Of a DNA stretch of 6,394 nucleotides, positions 5,559-6,394 are shown in pieces. Source of the stretch: Candidatus Didemnitutus sp. (GTDB lineage Bacteria; Verrucomicrobiota; Verrucomicrobiia; Opitutales; Opitutaceae); NCBI GenBank assembly GCA_030682505.1, contig JAUXOH010000080.1, positions 1-6,394 on the forward strand, written 5' to 3'. Position 1 is the stretch's first letter, and the number at the start of each line of letters is the position of its first letter. Under the pieces are notes generated by a model. That model was not told where the DNA came from. It worked only from the letters and a program-made list of their open reading frames with translations, and did no database searches. The position numbers and the translations under genes are program-made.

Positions 5559-6394
5559 ATGAAGTATCGTTCCCTCGGCCGCACCGGCATTCAAGTCAGC
5601 GAAGTCAGCCTCGGCACCTGGGCCTTGGGCTCGCCGGTCTACGGCAGCGTCGGCGCCAGCGAGGCGACGCGGGCCATTCGCGGCGCGCTCGACGCGGGCA
5701 TCACCTTCTTCGACACGGCGCCGCTCTACGGCTCCAAGGACGAGGATGGCATCGCCGAGAAAGTGCTCGGCGCGGCGCTCGGGGCGGATCGCGACCGCGT
5801 CTGCATTGCCACCAAGTTCGGCCGCTACCCGACGCGCGGACACCTCAATACCTTCTTCAGCGCCGCCGGGGTGACGCAGTCCGTCGAGGACAGCCTGCGC
5901 CGGCTCAACACCGACCGGCTCGATGTGTTGTTCTTCCATTCCCCGTTCGGTCCGGAGCAGATCGAGGACGATGTCTGGGGTGCGTTGGAGAAACTCAAGT
6001 CCTCCGGCAAAGTGCGCGCGGTTGGCCATTCCATTTCCCTGTTCGACCAGACGCGGGAGATGTGTCGCACGTGGGCGCAGGCGGGTTCGATCGAGGTGGT
6101 GCAGATCGTCTACAGCCTGATGAACCGCGAGACGGAGAGTTTCATCGCCGAACTGGGGAGCATGGGCATCGGCATTGTCGCGCGCGAATCGCTCGCCAAC
6201 GGTTTTCTCGGCGGCACGTTCACGAAGGACATCGTTTTCCCGGAGGGTTCGCTCAACGCGCGGTATTCCCGCGAGGAGATCATCGAACGCGTCGAGACGG
6301 CGGATCGCTACAAGGCGCTGCTCGTGCGCCGCGACGTCAAATCGCTCGCCGCCGCCGCGCTGCGCTGGGTGCTCGACAACCCGCAGGTCTCGCT
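5559..6394 (+). CDS. Aldo/keto reductase, 3' end cut by window edge
   Basis: The frame is open from the ATG at 5559 to the window end, giving 278 residues; the family usually has about 310-340, so perhaps 40 residues are missing. These are cytosolic NAD(P)H-dependent (beta/alpha)8-barrel oxidoreductases of aldehydes, ketones or sugars. The start MKYRSLGRTGIQVSEVSLGT is typical. The catalytic tetrad is complete: D52 (FFDTAPLYG), Y57, K86 (IATKFGR) and H127 (LFFHSPF). Further family blocks are GKVRAVGHSI (about 150-159), VVQIVYSLMNRE and GIGIVARESLANGFLGG, the last in the cofactor-binding half. The sequence resembles sugar-type members (D-threo-aldose or L-galactose dehydrogenase groups), which is inference. 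The gene follows the creatininase-family gene by 39 bases and is probably co-transcribed with it. The leader is strongly pyrimidine-rich (20 of 22 bases at 5537-5558), with no Shine-Dalgarno sequence. Confidence 0.92.
   Translation, partial: MKYRSLGRTGIQVSEVSLGTWALGSPVYGSVGASEATRAIRGALDAGITFFDTAPLYGSKDEDGIAEKVLGAALGADRDRVCIATKFGRYPTRGHLNTFFSAAGVTQSVEDSLRRLNTDRLDVLFFHSPFGPEQIEDDVWGALEKLKSSGKVRAVGHSISLFDQTREMCRTWAQAGSIEVVQIVYSLMNRETESFIAELGSMGIGIVARESLANGFLGGTFTKDIVFPEGSLNARYSREEIIERVETADRYKALLVRRDVKSLAAAALRWVLDNPQVS

Noticed and set aside
5538..6029. Minus-strand open frame inside the aldo/keto reductase
   Set aside because: It is opposite a gene with a complete catalytic tetrad and has no recognisable features.
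1..6394. Defence system, prophage, insertion sequence, CRISPR array, tRNA or rRNA
   Set aside because: No transposase, integrase, nuclease, repeat array or RNA-gene-like sequence was seen. The genes with recognisable families are metabolic or accessory enzymes.

Overview
This is a 6.4 kb, GC-rich, densely coded bacterial window with eight protein genes and no RNA genes, mobile elements or CRISPR arrays that I can see. The protein types, GC-rich codon use and near absence of Shine-Dalgarno sequences suggest a Verrucomicrobiota-like bacterium, perhaps of the Opitutaceae. This taxonomic guess comes from general impression only and is not proven by any marker gene.

Layout. (1) Bases 1-2151, plus strand: three closely packed genes of unknown function. 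They encode a three-helix membrane protein (cut at the left edge), a large alanine-rich lipoprotein that starts inside the stop of the first gene (ATGA), and a small helical or coiled-coil protein. They look like one envelope-associated operon. (2) Bases 2171-2887, minus strand: a YkgJ-type CxxCxxCC cysteine-cluster protein, converging on the first operon. (3) Bases 3038-3829, plus strand: a secreted alpha/beta hydrolase of the PHB depolymerase / feruloyl esterase type, divergent from the YkgJ gene. (4) Bases 3826-4617, minus strand: a Tat-signal intradiol ring-cleavage dioxygenase. It meets the hydrolase tail to tail, and the palindrome CTAG provides both stop codons. (5) Bases 4797-6394, plus strand: a creatininase-family metal-dependent amidohydrolase followed 39 bases later by an aldo/keto reductase that runs off the right edge.

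Function. The first block is probably one envelope complex or structure, but no function can be read from it. The exported hydrolase and exported dioxygenase could both act on plant-derived aromatic esters outside the cytoplasm. That link is inference from location and family only. The creatininase-family enzyme and the aldo/keto reductase are probably co-transcribed and may act on a shared small molecule, which is not identifiable here.

The most notable observation is in the dioxygenase. The position that normally holds the second (axial) iron-ligand tyrosine, in the PGWY motif, is histidine (PGWH), while the other three expected ligands are intact. I did not find a convincing new multi-gene system. 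The uncharacterised three-gene block at the left is the best candidate for one.
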